From: Simkania sp.
GTDB taxonomy: Bacteria; Chlamydiota; Chlamydiia; Chlamydiales; Rhabdochlamydiaceae
DNA: 32,331 nucleotides
Direction of reading: 5' to 3'
NCBI GenBank assembly: GCA_018333475.1
Contig: JAGXTH010000073.1
Location: forward strand, 1-32,331
Shown: one piece after another, positions 15,890 through 23,996 of the stretch
Layout of the letters: each line of letters opens with the position of its first letter
How positions within the stretch are numbered: the first letter of the stretch is position 1
The notes under the pieces: model-generated
What the model was told of the DNA's origin: nothing
Databases searched by the model: none
The model's input: only the letters and a program-made list of their open reading frames with translations
Position numbers and translations under genes: made by a program

Positions 15890-16187
15890 GGTATATGGCC
15901 AATAGGTTAGGGTGCTCTTTTCTTTACTATATAGATGCTGTCAATTTTTTTATTTGGATAATTGGGATGGGCGGTCTTTAATATTCAAAAAAAATAGCGC
16001 ACAGATGTTTAAAAAATAGTAAAGTTCCTTGAGAAACTTGCCTTTAAAAGATTTGGAAGAGGAAAATAAACCCTTAAAACCGTTATATACGTTGCACGGC
16101 AACGACGTAGCTTTTGAGCTTAATAGAACACGTGTAGAGTTAGCTAGCTCTAGCTATGATGAAGGGTGAATAAAATTATAGGGATCT

Positions 16188-16664
16188 ATGCACTGCCCGT
16201 TTTGTAATCACCAGGAATCTAAAGTAACGGATTCCAGGAACGCTTTTGATCAAAATGCGATTCGGCGAAGGCGCGAGTGTCTGAAGTGTCTGCGTCGTTT
16301 TACGACATTTGAAACGATTGATTTGACCCTTCAGGTGCTTAAACGAGATGGACGTTATGAAGATTTTTCCCAGGACAAACTTATTAAAGGACTAGATGCT
16401 GCTTGCCGGCATACTCGCATCAGTCATGACCAAGTACGAGCTTTAGCTTACAAGTTGACATCGGATCTTATGGAAAGGCAAGTACGGGAAATTTCGACGA
16501 AAGAAATCGGGGAAATCGTCATGGAACATTTGAAAAATATGGATACGATTGCATATATCCGCTTTGCATGTGTTTATCGCCGGTTTAAGGACGTCAATGA
16601 GCTTAAGAGTGCGATAGAGCATATCGTACCGGAAATGATTACAGAACAACCTCTAGAAAGATAG
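16188..16664 (+). CDS. nrdR: Transcriptional repressor NrdR
   Basis: A 158-aa repressor of ribonucleotide reductase genes that senses ATP/dATP. The N-terminal zinc ribbon has Cys3, Cys6, Cys31 and Cys34 (HCPFC...ECLKC). The basic stretch IRRRREC contacts DNA. An ATP-cone domain covers ~45-140 (VLKRDGRYEDFSQDKLIKGL), and IAYIRFACVYRRFKD closes it. All key residues and the usual length are present. ATG 16188 has AGGGATC upstream. It starts a plus-strand run; dksA follows after 10 bp, the same order as I recall for CT406-CT407. I did not find convincing NrdR boxes next to it, and no nrd gene is in the window. Confidence 0.96.
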   Translation: MHCPFCNHQESKVTDSRNAFDQNAIRRRRECLKCLRRFTTFETIDLTLQVLKRDGRYEDFSQDKLIKGLDAACRHTRISHDQVRALAYKLTSDLMERQVREISTKEIGEIVMEHLKNMDTIAYIRFACVYRRFKDVNELKSAIEHIVPEMITEQPLER

Positions 16665-16674
16665 GAAGAAGGAT

Positions 16675-17040
16675 ATGTCGCTGAAAAAAATTGATGTCGC
16701 GAAATTTAAAGCGCGCCTTGAAGAAATGAAAAGACAAATGACTCAGTTGGTTCGTGGGGCTGCTGAAGAGGTTAAATCAAGTGAAGAATCTAAGGGGTAT
16801 TCCCAACATCAAGCCGATGAGGGGACGGATGATTTCAATCGTACGATTAGCCTAGAAGTGACCAATAAAGAATTTTCTATCCTTCGTCAAATTGATCGGG
16901 CTCTTGAAAAAATTGAAGAAGGGTCTTATGGGAAATGCGATATCACTGGAGATGAGATCCCTCTACCTCGCCTAGAGGCAGTGCCTTATGCTACAATGAC
17001 AGTGAAGGCGCAAGAAAAATTTGAGAAGGGATTGCTCTAA
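16675..17040 (+). CDS. dksA: DksA/TraR-family protein lacking most zinc cysteines
   Basis: A 121-aa protein of the DksA/TraR family, which binds the RNA polymerase secondary channel and alters initiation. A coiled-coil hairpin (~5-85) has an acidic tip (DEGTDD, residues 48-53) comparable to the DxxDxA tip of DksA. The C-terminal globule keeps the zinc-finger frame but has only Cys88 (YGKCDITGDEIP); the other three positions read Thr, Thr and Ala (ITG, TMTVKAQ). Zinc binding in the usual way is thus impossible. Cysteine-poor DksA variants exist in other bacteria and work without zinc. The ribosome site is AGAAGG before ATG 16675. The TAA overlaps the lspA start by one base (TAATG). Confidence 0.92.
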   Translation: MSLKKIDVAKFKARLEEMKRQMTQLVRGAAEEVKSSEESKGYSQHQADEGTDDFNRTISLEVTNKEFSILRQIDRALEKIEEGSYGKCDITGDEIPLPRLEAVPYATMTVKAQEKFEKGLL

Positions 17041-17576
17041 TGCGCACAAAGCGCTCGGCTCTTTACATACTGATCTGCGCAGTGATTTTTTGTTTAGATC
17101 GGTATGTAAAATATTACATTAATGCCGAGATTTTCCCTGTCAGCTCTTTATACCCTTTTTACCCCTATGGAGGGGTTGGTGTGTTTGAGAATTGGTGTGG
17201 TGGGATTGACTTTTCGATTAATCATGTGACGAATACAGGAGCCGCGTGGGGCTTTTTGTCTGCATTCCAACAGATCCTTCTATGGCTACGGATGATCTTA
17301 ATTGGGGGCATAGCCATATATCTTTTTTGCTTTAATACGCTGAAAGAAAGAGAGCTGCCTTTTGCATTGATTCTCACGGGTGCTATTGGAAATGTTATCG
17401 ACCATTTTGTTTATGGACATGTCATCGATATGTTTCATTTTAATTTCTGGGGATTTTCCTTTGCGGTCTTCAATATCGCTGACGCAGCAATATTCTGCGG
17501 AGTGACCTTTATCGTGCTAAGACCTGCTTTTGAGAAAAGCTGGCAAGGTCTTAGGGGCCTCCTTGGTCGTTCTTAG
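17040..17576 (+). CDS. lspA: Lipoprotein signal peptidase II
   Basis: A 178-aa inner-membrane aspartyl protease that removes signal peptides from diacylglyceryl-modified prolipoproteins. It has four hydrophobic segments and the family motifs: DRYVKYY (20-26), NHVTNTGAAWGF (61-72), GAIGNVIDHF with catalytic Asp121, and FNIADA with catalytic Asp148. A slightly extended periplasmic loop (SSLYPFYPYGGVGVFENW) is seen around residues 35-52. The ATG overlaps the dksA stop by one base, so translation is coupled. The dksA-lspA pair matches CT407-CT408 of C. trachomatis from memory. Confidence 0.96.
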   Translation: MRTKRSALYILICAVIFCLDRYVKYYINAEIFPVSSLYPFYPYGGVGVFENWCGGIDFSINHVTNTGAAWGFLSAFQQILLWLRMILIGGIAIYLFCFNTLKERELPFALILTGAIGNVIDHFVYGHVIDMFHFNFWGFSFAVFNIADAAIFCGVTFIVLRPAFEKSWQGLRGLLGRS

Positions 17577-17577
17577 T

Positions 17578-18294
17578 ATGAATGAGATTCAAGAATTAAG
17601 ACAGAGCACTCCTGCAGAGGAGGGCATTATGGAAGTTTCCAAGTCTTTAAAGGTGCAGGTGCTCTTAGATGTTCAGGAGATAAGAGCTCTTCTAGATGCG
17701 CTTGGTCCTATTCAGATGTTCCTAGTTAGCCAGGTAGTAGGGAAGGATTATGGGAGAATTAGCAAAGAGCAATTTTTACAACGTTATGCCTCCTACGTAG
17801 AAGGATTAAAAGAAGGTATTTTTCCAGAAGAGTCTGTGCTTAGACCCTACTTTTCGAGTATCTGGACTGCAACAGAAGATGTTCTCTATGCAATGCCCGT
17901 AAAAGAGGCGGGGTTTCTTATTAAAGCTACTCGCCCCGTAGTACAATTACAACTTCACCATCTGTCTTATAGTGAAGTCGACGGGAAATTTCATTCAATG
18001 GTGCAAGGTAAAGAGAGCATTACTTGGGGAATCCAATTTTCTTATCCACAGATTTTTCAGCATCCGCGCACCAAGGAATTTAGGAAAATTACACAAGATG
18101 AGGACTTTCCTAACACGGCTCTTTTTCTAGAAATAAGTCGTTGGATGAGGCAAAACACTTTGCCTACGCCGCTTCTTGCCAAACAAAGCAAAGTGAACCT
18201 GTCCGTACGTCTTGGAAAACAGTGTTTTTCTTGGATTCATCGGCATCCTCGTCTCGTTGAAAAACAGTTCCAGGTGGTGCAATATGACCATTGA
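17578..18294 (+). CDS. Unrecognised conserved-looking protein between lspA and cinA
   Basis: No family recognised. ATG 17578, one base after the lspA stop, gives 238 aa; a second ATG at 17629 has a much stronger ribosome site (AGGAGGG at 17618-17624) and gives 221 aa starting MEVSKSLKVQVLLDVQEIR. Which is used cannot be decided by reading. The product is soluble, with helices in the first half (IRALLDALGPIQMFLVSQV) and a beta-rich second half (VVQLQLHHLSYSEVDGKFHS, ITWGIQFSYPQIF), and contains several aromatic and His residues but no catalytic signature. It overlaps the cinA start by 11 bases, so it is co-translated in this run. The overlap and undisturbed frame argue for a real gene. Confidence 0.8.
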   Translation: MNEIQELRQSTPAEEGIMEVSKSLKVQVLLDVQEIRALLDALGPIQMFLVSQVVGKDYGRISKEQFLQRYASYVEGLKEGIFPEESVLRPYFSSIWTATEDVLYAMPVKEAGFLIKATRPVVQLQLHHLSYSEVDGKFHSMVQGKESITWGIQFSYPQIFQHPRTKEFRKITQDEDFPNTALFLEISRWMRQNTLPTPLLAKQSKVNLSVRLGKQCFSWIHRHPRLVEKQFQVVQYDH

Positions 18295-19528
18295 AATTAT
18301 TGCAATTGGTGATGAGCTTTTAAATGGAATTACAATCAACACTAATGCGGCATTTATTAGTCGTAGCTTAAGCACAAAGGGCTACCAGGTTAGTCGTCAT
18401 ACAGTATTGCCAGATCGTCCTTACCGACTAGAAGAAGGGCTCAAAGAAGCTCTTGCGCGGTCTACGATTGTAATAACAACAGGGGGATTAGGCCCCACAT
18501 GCGATGATATAACGCGAGATGTCGCGGCCAATCTTTTTTCCTCCTCGTTTCACACTGATGAAGAAGTGGAAAAAGAATTACGTGCACGTTATGGAGATGG
18601 TCTCAAGTCGTTGTCTAATCAATCTTGGGTTCCAGTAAAAGCGGTTCTTTTAAAAAATAGAGTTGGCACAGCTAGAGGATTGCTTTTTTCGGAACAAGGG
18701 AAAACATTAGTTCTTTTTCCCGGAGTTCCGCAAGAAATGCAACCGATGTTTGAAGAGCAATTTTTACCTCTTTTACCAAAGTATTATGCTAAAACTGAGG
18801 AGGTCATATCAAAGATCGTACATTTTGGATTGCTTACTGAAGATAGCGTTGATCCGATGTTGAGAGATCTGCAACTTCGATTTCCTCAAGTAGAGTTTGG
18901 GATTTACCCTGGGTATGGGGTGCTAAGCGTGCGCATCACATCAAAGGAGGTTTACGCTATTGACTTATGCAAGGAGGCGCTTGAGCAAAAGTTTACAACA
19001 TTTCTTTTCGAAGAAAGCGAAGGGAAGATTGAGAAAGCCATTCACACAGTGTTTACTGAAAAAAAGCTCACGCTTGCTTGTGCAGAATCTTGTACTGGAG
19101 GACAGCTTGCAGCTAAACTCACAGGCGTGCCAGGGGCATCTCACTATTTTCTCGCTTCTCTAATTACGTATTCCGATGCCATGAAGCAGATTCTTTTAGG
19201 TGTTGAACCAAACACGTTAAGCCAATATGGCGCAGTGAGCAGAGAAACAGTGATAGAAATGGTTACAGGATTATTGCAGCGTACAGGGGCAGATATTGGA
19301 TTGGCAGTGTCTGGGATTGCTGGTCCCGACGGAGGTACAAAAGAAAAGCCTGTGGGTACGGTATGGATTGCTATCGCAATAAAAGGAGAGGTGCCGCAAA
19401 CTCTCCGTCTGCAGTTAAAAGGTAGTAGGGAAACAATCACTGTGTCTGCCGTACAGCGTACTCTTTTTTTCTTATGGCGCTTATTAGCTAAACACTCTTC
19501 TCTTACTCAATGGGAGCTTCCTCAATGA
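18284..19528 (+). CDS. cinA: CinA-like protein (competence/damage-inducible)
   Basis: A 414-aa two-domain protein. The N-terminal MoCF-like/COG1058 domain (EIIAIGDELLNG, residues 4-15; TTGGLGPTCDDITRDV, 65-80) is linked to ADP-ribose pyrophosphatase activity in some homologues. The C-terminal PncC-type domain (about 260-410) has AESCTGG, SGIAGPDGG and KPVGTVWIA, the signature of nicotinamide mononucleotide deamidase, which salvages NMN to nicotinate mononucleotide. Full length for the family. ATG 18284 has AGGTGG six bases before it and lies inside the previous gene, with 11 bases of overlap; the next gene starts in an ATGA overlap. Confidence 0.94.
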   Translation: MTIEIIAIGDELLNGITINTNAAFISRSLSTKGYQVSRHTVLPDRPYRLEEGLKEALARSTIVITTGGLGPTCDDITRDVAANLFSSSFHTDEEVEKELRARYGDGLKSLSNQSWVPVKAVLLKNRVGTARGLLFSEQGKTLVLFPGVPQEMQPMFEEQFLPLLPKYYAKTEEVISKIVHFGLLTEDSVDPMLRDLQLRFPQVEFGIYPGYGVLSVRITSKEVYAIDLCKEALEQKFTTFLFEESEGKIEKAIHTVFTEKKLTLACAESCTGGQLAAKLTGVPGASHYFLASLITYSDAMKQILLGVEPNTLSQYGAVSRETVIEMVTGLLQRTGADIGLAVSGIAGPDGGTKEKPVGTVWIAIAIKGEVPQTLRLQLKGSRETITVSAVQRTLFFLWRLLAKHSSLTQWELPQ

Positions 19529-20361
19529 GTTATTCTCTTTTAGATAGTGGATATGGAGAAAAGCTAGAGAGATTTGGTTCGCAAATATTAGCTAGACCTT
19601 GTTCTCAAGCTGTTTGGCGACCGATGTTGACTAAGGGGCAGTGGGAAAGCGCGGATGCTAAATTTACTCGAGAGGGCGGCAACCGTTGGCTTAAAAAAGC
19701 AGAGCTTGCGGACAGCTGGGTAGTCGAATTGCAAGGAATTAAATTTCAACTGATGCCAACCGATTTTGGGCATTTGGGGATTTTTCCTGAACACGCCGCG
19801 CAGTGGCAGTTTTTGGAGGAGAAAATTCGTTCTGCAAAACGGGAAGTTGAAGTGCTGAATCTCTTTGCTTACACAGGCGGTGCAACACTTGTCACTGCTA
19901 GAGCTGGAGCTAAGGTTTGTCATTTAGATGCATCCAAGGCTTCGGTTGCATGGGCCAGAGACAACGCAAAGCTCAATCATCTCAATGATAAACCTATTCG
20001 ATGGATTGTTGAGGATGTGCTGAAATTTTTACACAGGGAAATGAAGCGAGGTCATCGATATGACGGCATTATCTTAGATCCTCCAAGTTTTGGAAGGGGA
20101 AAGCAAGGCGAGGTATTCAAGATTGAGCGAGATTTGTTAGATATTCTTGATGCATGTCGCAAACTACTTTCTCAAAAACCTCTGTTTGTTCTTTTTACAT
20201 CACATACTTTAGGATTTACCCCACTCTCTATGCAGCATTTGCTGGCGCAGATGATGCAAGGTTTTATTGGAGACATTCAAGCTGGGGAATTGATCATTCC
20301 TTGCAATAAGGGTCTAGCTCTTCCATGTGGTTGTTTTGCGAGGTGGTCTTGTGCGAGCTGA
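19525..20361 (+). CDS. Class I SAM-dependent methyltransferase (RlmI/RlmK-like domain)
   Basis: 278 aa, probably an RNA (cytosine or guanine) methyltransferase. SAM-binding motif I NLFAYTGGAT (residues 112-121), acidic motif DASKAS (135-140), and the catalytic-type motif DPPSFGRG (185-192) are clear. The N-terminal ~100 residues (RPCSQAVWRPML, RWLKKAELADSW) match the strand-rich lead-in of Methyltrans_SAM proteins; no PUA domain is present, unlike E. coli RlmI. I recall CT404 as a similar protein next to a SpoU gene, which is also the order here. ATG 19525 overlaps the cinA stop as ATGA; an ATG 15 bases earlier is possible. The target base is unknown. Confidence 0.9.
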   Translation: MSYSLLDSGYGEKLERFGSQILARPCSQAVWRPMLTKGQWESADAKFTREGGNRWLKKAELADSWVVELQGIKFQLMPTDFGHLGIFPEHAAQWQFLEEKIRSAKREVEVLNLFAYTGGATLVTARAGAKVCHLDASKASVAWARDNAKLNHLNDKPIRWIVEDVLKFLHREMKRGHRYDGIILDPPSFGRGKQGEVFKIERDLLDILDACRKLLSQKPLFVLFTSHTLGFTPLSMQHLLAQMMQGFIGDIQAGELIIPCNKGLALPCGCFARWSCAS

Positions 20362-21175
20362 TTTACTCATTACGAGTGTACAGAACCCCAAGTTAAAAGA
20401 TGCAATTAGACTCCGTGAACGTAGAGATCGCGAAGAGACTAAGCTATTTCTTATTGAGGGGTACCGAGAAATTTCTCGAGCTTTGCAGTCTGGGATTGTT
20501 TTTGAGGCATTATTCTTTTCTCCCGCACATTTTCTTGGCAGTAATGAGTCAACGCTCATTGAACAAGCGGCCAAACGGGGTTGTAAGCTTTATGAGTGTG
20601 CTGAACAAGTATTTCCTAAATTATCCTATCGAGACCGTCCCGATGGACTTGTCGCTGTTGCGAAGCAAATGCAATATGCCCTTACAGATCTCGAGCACGT
20701 TTTTACAAAGACAAAAACCCCTCTTTTTATCGTAGCAGAAGCGATTGAGAAACCAGGCAATCTCGGTACTATCCTACGCTCTGCAGATGCAGTTAAGGCG
20801 GATGGGGTGATCGTTTGTGATCGTTGCACGGATATCTATAATCCCAACGTTGTGAGAGCTAGTACTGGAACGCTTTTCACTCTTCCTGTGATCGAAGCTG
20901 GTGGCAAGGAGACGCTGACGTGGTTACTCAACCACCAGATTGCTGTTGTGGCTGCAACCCCATCAGCATCAATAGAATTCACGGAGGCCAACTTAAATGG
21001 TGCCATTGCTATTATTGTTGGGACCGAGCAGCTGGGGCTCTCAGCACTTTGGATTAAGGCTGCAACAATACAAGTGCGTATTCCCATGCTGGGTGTGGCC
21101 GATTCTTTAAACGTTGCTACAGCGACGACTTTGTTGCTCTATGAAGCTCGTAGACAGCGTCGTGGCGTGCAATGA
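20351..21175 (+). CDS. SpoU/TrmH-family RNA 2'-O-methyltransferase
   Basis: A SPOUT methyltransferase (274 aa from GTG 20351) that adds a methyl to the ribose 2'-OH of rRNA or tRNA. The N-terminal substrate-binding domain contains KLFLIEGYREI. The knotted domain has motif 1 (AEAIEKPGNLGTILRSADA, 129-147), motif 2 (IVGTEQLGLS, 222-231) and motif 3 (IPMLGVADSLNVATA, 244-258). The GTG start is chosen for AGGTGG four bases upstream; a GTG at 20327 is further from any ribosome site. It overlaps the previous methyltransferase gene by 11 bases and the next gene by 4 (ATGA). Closest to RlmB/TsnR-type enzymes, but the target nucleotide cannot be told. Confidence 0.92.
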   Translation: MRADLLITSVQNPKLKDAIRLRERRDREETKLFLIEGYREISRALQSGIVFEALFFSPAHFLGSNESTLIEQAAKRGCKLYECAEQVFPKLSYRDRPDGLVAVAKQMQYALTDLEHVFTKTKTPLFIVAEAIEKPGNLGTILRSADAVKADGVIVCDRCTDIYNPNVVRASTGTLFTLPVIEAGGKETLTWLLNHQIAVVAATPSASIEFTEANLNGAIAIIVGTEQLGLSALWIKAATIQVRIPMLGVADSLNVATATTLLLYEARRQRRGVQ

Positions 21176-21819
21176 TTCCCGTAGTGCTCTACTGCGACAA
21201 TCACCTCCTCGTTGTGGATAAGCCTCCTATGCTTGTCACGCAGCCCACTGAAGGACACAGAACAAGTTTGGAAGAATGGGCAAAACAGTGGATTAAGCAA
21301 AAATTCAATAAGCCAGGAGCTGTGTTTTTGCATGCAATTCATCGTTTAGATAAAGAAGTAAGCGGTATTGTACTTTTTGCACGCACAAGCAAGGCGCTTT
21401 CACGTCTTAACGAATCTATGCGTAAAGGTGATATTCGTAAAACCTATCTAGCTATTGTTGAGGGGACCTTGCCTGCAACAGAAGGCGTTTTAGAGAATGA
21501 GCTAGAGCATGTGGGGCATCGTGCATTGATTAGAAAAAATGTGAAAAGCAAAAAAGCCATTTTGCATTATGAAGTCATAGAGAAAAAGGGAGATAAAGCA
21601 CTTCTTAGAATAGAGTTGGAAACAGGTCGTTATCATCAGATTAGAGCCCAATTATCGCATATTGGGTGTCCAATTGTTGGAGATAAAAAATATGGAAGCA
21701 AGTGCTCTTCCAGAGAGCCTGGAGTAGCTCTTTGCCATGCTCAGATCTTTTTTACGCATCCAATATCCAATAAAAAAATGCGAATCGAATCTTGTTGGAT
21801 TTTTCCCAAGTGTGGATAA
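21172..21819 (+). CDS. RluA-family pseudouridine synthase
   Basis: A 215-aa enzyme converting uridine to pseudouridine in rRNA or tRNA. The catalytic block HRLDKEVSGIVLFA is present, with Asp60 as nucleophile. The N-terminus reads LLVVDKPPMLVTQPT, and the C-terminal RNA-site motif is ETGRYHQIRAQLSHIGCPIVGDKKY. It has no S4 domain and is short, like RluA, TruC and similar single-domain members. Start ATG 21172 overlaps the SpoU gene stop as ATGA. It closes the plus-strand run of RNA-modification genes. Target uridine unknown. Confidence 0.94.
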   Translation: MIPVVLYCDNHLLVVDKPPMLVTQPTEGHRTSLEEWAKQWIKQKFNKPGAVFLHAIHRLDKEVSGIVLFARTSKALSRLNESMRKGDIRKTYLAIVEGTLPATEGVLENELEHVGHRALIRKNVKSKKAILHYEVIEKKGDKALLRIELETGRYHQIRAQLSHIGCPIVGDKKYGSKCSSREPGVALCHAQIFFTHPISNKKMRIESCWIFPKCG

Positions 21820-21860
21820 TTATTTGCCTGTCTCATTGGTAACACTAGAAAGGGGGGCTG

Positions 21861-22904
21861 ATGCATCCTTCACATACGTTTGCAAGCGATAATTTTTCCG
21901 GTATTCACCCTGAAGTTTTACAAGCTATTCAACAAGCCAATACAGGGCATGCAATGGCCTACGGAGGGGATCCTTGGACTCGAAAGGTTCAAGAGATGTT
22001 TAAAATGCACTTGGGTCCTTCTGCAGAGTCTTTTGTTGTTTTCAATGGAACTGGTGCCAATGTATGTGCTCTAAAACAGGTGCTCTCTTCTTGGCAAGCA
22101 GTGATCTGTGCTGAAACAGCGCATATTTGGACAGATGAATGTGGAGCTCCTGTTGCTAATGTAGGATGCAGCTTATTAACGGTCCCCACAAAAGAGGGGA
22201 AATTACAACCGGAGAGAATGTCGGCTTTTCTACATCATCGAGGTGTACAGCATCATGTGCAGCCGGCAGCTATTTTCATTACCCAGTCTACTGAACTTGG
22301 GACGCTATATTCTATAGAAGAACTTCAAAGCATTGCAGAGTTTGCACGTCAACATGGGCTTTTATTTCTCATGGATGGTGCAAGAATTTGTAATGCAGCT
22401 GCTGCTTTAAATGTTCCCCTGAAGGCACTGACGACGGATGTAGGAGTAGACATCCTTACTTTTGGAGGCACGAAAAATGGGCTGATGGGCGCTGATGCAA
22501 TTGTATTTCTTAAACCTCAGCTAGCAGAACAATTCCAGTATGTCAGAAAGCAACAAATGCAGTTGGCGTCTAAAATGCGGTTTTTATCTGCACAATTCGT
22601 GGCCTTATTAGAGAAGGACCTTTGGCTAAGAAACGCTAGACATTCTAATGCCATGGCTAAAGTACTAGAAGACTCGATAAGACGGCACTGCCCAGAACTT
22701 TCCATTTTGTATCCGGTACAAGTCAATGCCCTTTTTGTACAATTGCCTCATGTAGTGTTAAAAAAACTCCAAGAGAAACAGTTTTTCTGGATTTGGGATG
22801 TGGAAAAATCGGTGGCGCGCTGGATGACTTCTTGGGATACACAACCAGAACATATCGAAGCTTTTGTCAAAGAATTAAAAATTCTACTCTCTAATAACAG
22901 TTAA
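21861..22904 (+). CDS. ltaE: Low-specificity threonine aldolase-like PLP enzyme
   Basis: A 347-aa fold-type I PLP enzyme of the beta-eliminating lyase / threonine aldolase family, cleaving L-threonine or L-allo-threonine to glycine and acetaldehyde. PLP-site residues: Lys205 in FGGTKNGLMG forms the Schiff base, Asp172 (MDGAR) holds the pyridine nitrogen, and His87 (ETAHIW) stacks on the cofactor. GHAMAYGGDPWT near residue 30-40 is also typical. ATG 21861 follows AAAGGGGGG, six bases away. It is separated by 41 bp from the RluA-type gene. A weak hairpin and T8 run just after the stop (about 22911-22939) could end transcription. Aldolase versus another lyase of the family is not settled by motifs. 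Confidence 0.9.
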   Translation: MHPSHTFASDNFSGIHPEVLQAIQQANTGHAMAYGGDPWTRKVQEMFKMHLGPSAESFVVFNGTGANVCALKQVLSSWQAVICAETAHIWTDECGAPVANVGCSLLTVPTKEGKLQPERMSAFLHHRGVQHHVQPAAIFITQSTELGTLYSIEELQSIAEFARQHGLLFLMDGARICNAAAALNVPLKALTTDVGVDILTFGGTKNGLMGADAIVFLKPQLAEQFQYVRKQQMQLASKMRFLSAQFVALLEKDLWLRNARHSNAMAKVLEDSIRRHCPELSILYPVQVNALFVQLPHVVLKKLQEKQFFWIWDVEKSVARWMTSWDTQPEHIEAFVKELKILLSNNS

Positions 22905-22952
22905 GAAAGCGCCTGAGAGTTAGGTGAACAATTTTTTTTGGTGCATGTCAAA

Positions 22953-23996
22953 ATGATGAGAAATCTTTATGGAATTTTTTTTGCTCTATATATGCTCGCA
23001 GGAGCGCTGTATAGCAATGAGTTTTCCTCAGAAGAGGGAATGATGACAACAACAGAGACTCCAAAATACCTATACAAAATCCTCTCATACCGGAATTGGC
23101 AAGCTACTTTAGCAAGACAGGTAGTTGCAGTATCTTCTGAAGATGATGCGTTTGTTCATTTTTCAAAGGAAGATCAGCTCGAAAGAGTCCTTGCTAAGTA
23201 TTGGTCTGAGGCTCCGCAATTTGTTGTATTAAAAATTGATACGGGAAAGTTGCAGGGGGATTTGGTCTATGAAGAAAATCGTAGTGGCTCAGAAAAATAC
23301 TATCATCTTTATAGAGGATTCATCCCGTTTAGCGCCATTAAGGAATCTACAATCACCTATCGAGAATCTCCCTATTATTGTAATGCACAGCAATTAGAGA
23401 TCGTTCAAATGGGGCATCCTGTCTTACGGCAACCAGCTCGAACTCTTTCAACAGCGGAGATTCTCAGTCCAGAAATTCAAGACTTGATTCAATCTATGAA
23501 AGTCACAATGAAAGCTGCACCTGGAGTAGGTCTTGCTGCCCCTCAAATTGGACAACCTATTCAGCTCGTAGTGATCGAAGATATGGATCATTCGCACTTA
23601 ACTCTTAAACAGCTTATGGAGAAAGACCGTCATACAGTTCCCTTTCATGTAATGATTAATCCATGCCTATACATAGAAGATGCGGATACATCGGCATTTT
23701 TTGAGGGTTGTTTAAGCGTGCCTAAGTTTCTGGGGATTGTTCCAAGAGCTAAGTCTGTGCGAGTCGAATGTTTAAATGAGCATGCACAACCAGTTGTTAT
23801 ACGAGCAAAGGGGTGGTATGCACGTATTTTACAGCATGAAATTGATCATTTGAATGCAGTACTATTCATAGATCGAGCTCCTTTATCTACCCTAATGACT
23901 GAGGAAAATTATGTAAAACTATGGAAGGAAAAAACCATAGAGGAAGTTCAAAAAAACTTCCCCTTAAGCAGCAAGGAGCTTACGAACTCTCGTTAG
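22953..23996 (+). CDS. DUF952-peptide deformylase fusion with apparent signal peptide
   Basis: 347 aa from ATG 22953. Residues 1-22 look like a Sec signal (MMRN, hydrophobic FFALYMLAGA, then ALYS). Residues ~39-130 match DUF952 (YLYKILSYRNW, FVHFSKEDQ, VLKIDTGKL, YHLYRGFIP). Residues ~148-325 are a peptide deformylase with all three metal motifs: GVGLAAPQIG (191-200), EGCLSVP (251-257, Cys253 ligand) and QHEIDHL (His295, His299, Glu296 catalytic). Deformylase removes formyl from new proteins in the cytosol, so a secretion signal is odd. A start at 23040/23043, with GAGGG close by, would give a cytosolic protein lacking the signal; ATG 22953 has no good ribosome site. It ends in a 17-bp overlap with the convergent MFS gene. 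Confidence 0.85.
   Translation: MMRNLYGIFFALYMLAGALYSNEFSSEEGMMTTTETPKYLYKILSYRNWQATLARQVVAVSSEDDAFVHFSKEDQLERVLAKYWSEAPQFVVLKIDTGKLQGDLVYEENRSGSEKYYHLYRGFIPFSAIKESTITYRESPYYCNAQQLEIVQMGHPVLRQPARTLSTAEILSPEIQDLIQSMKVTMKAAPGVGLAAPQIGQPIQLVVIEDMDHSHLTLKQLMEKDRHTVPFHVMINPCLYIEDADTSAFFEGCLSVPKFLGIVPRAKSVRVECLNEHAQPVVIRAKGWYARILQHEIDHLNAVLFIDRAPLSTLMTEENYVKLWKEKTIEEVQKNFPLSSKELTNSR

Noticed and set aside
15939-15944. Perfect TTGACA on the minus strand upstream of the Bcr/CflA-type gene
   Set aside because: At 16-18 bp downstream there is no sequence resembling TATAAT; the nearby TATATAG is only 5 bp away. Not enough for a promoter call.
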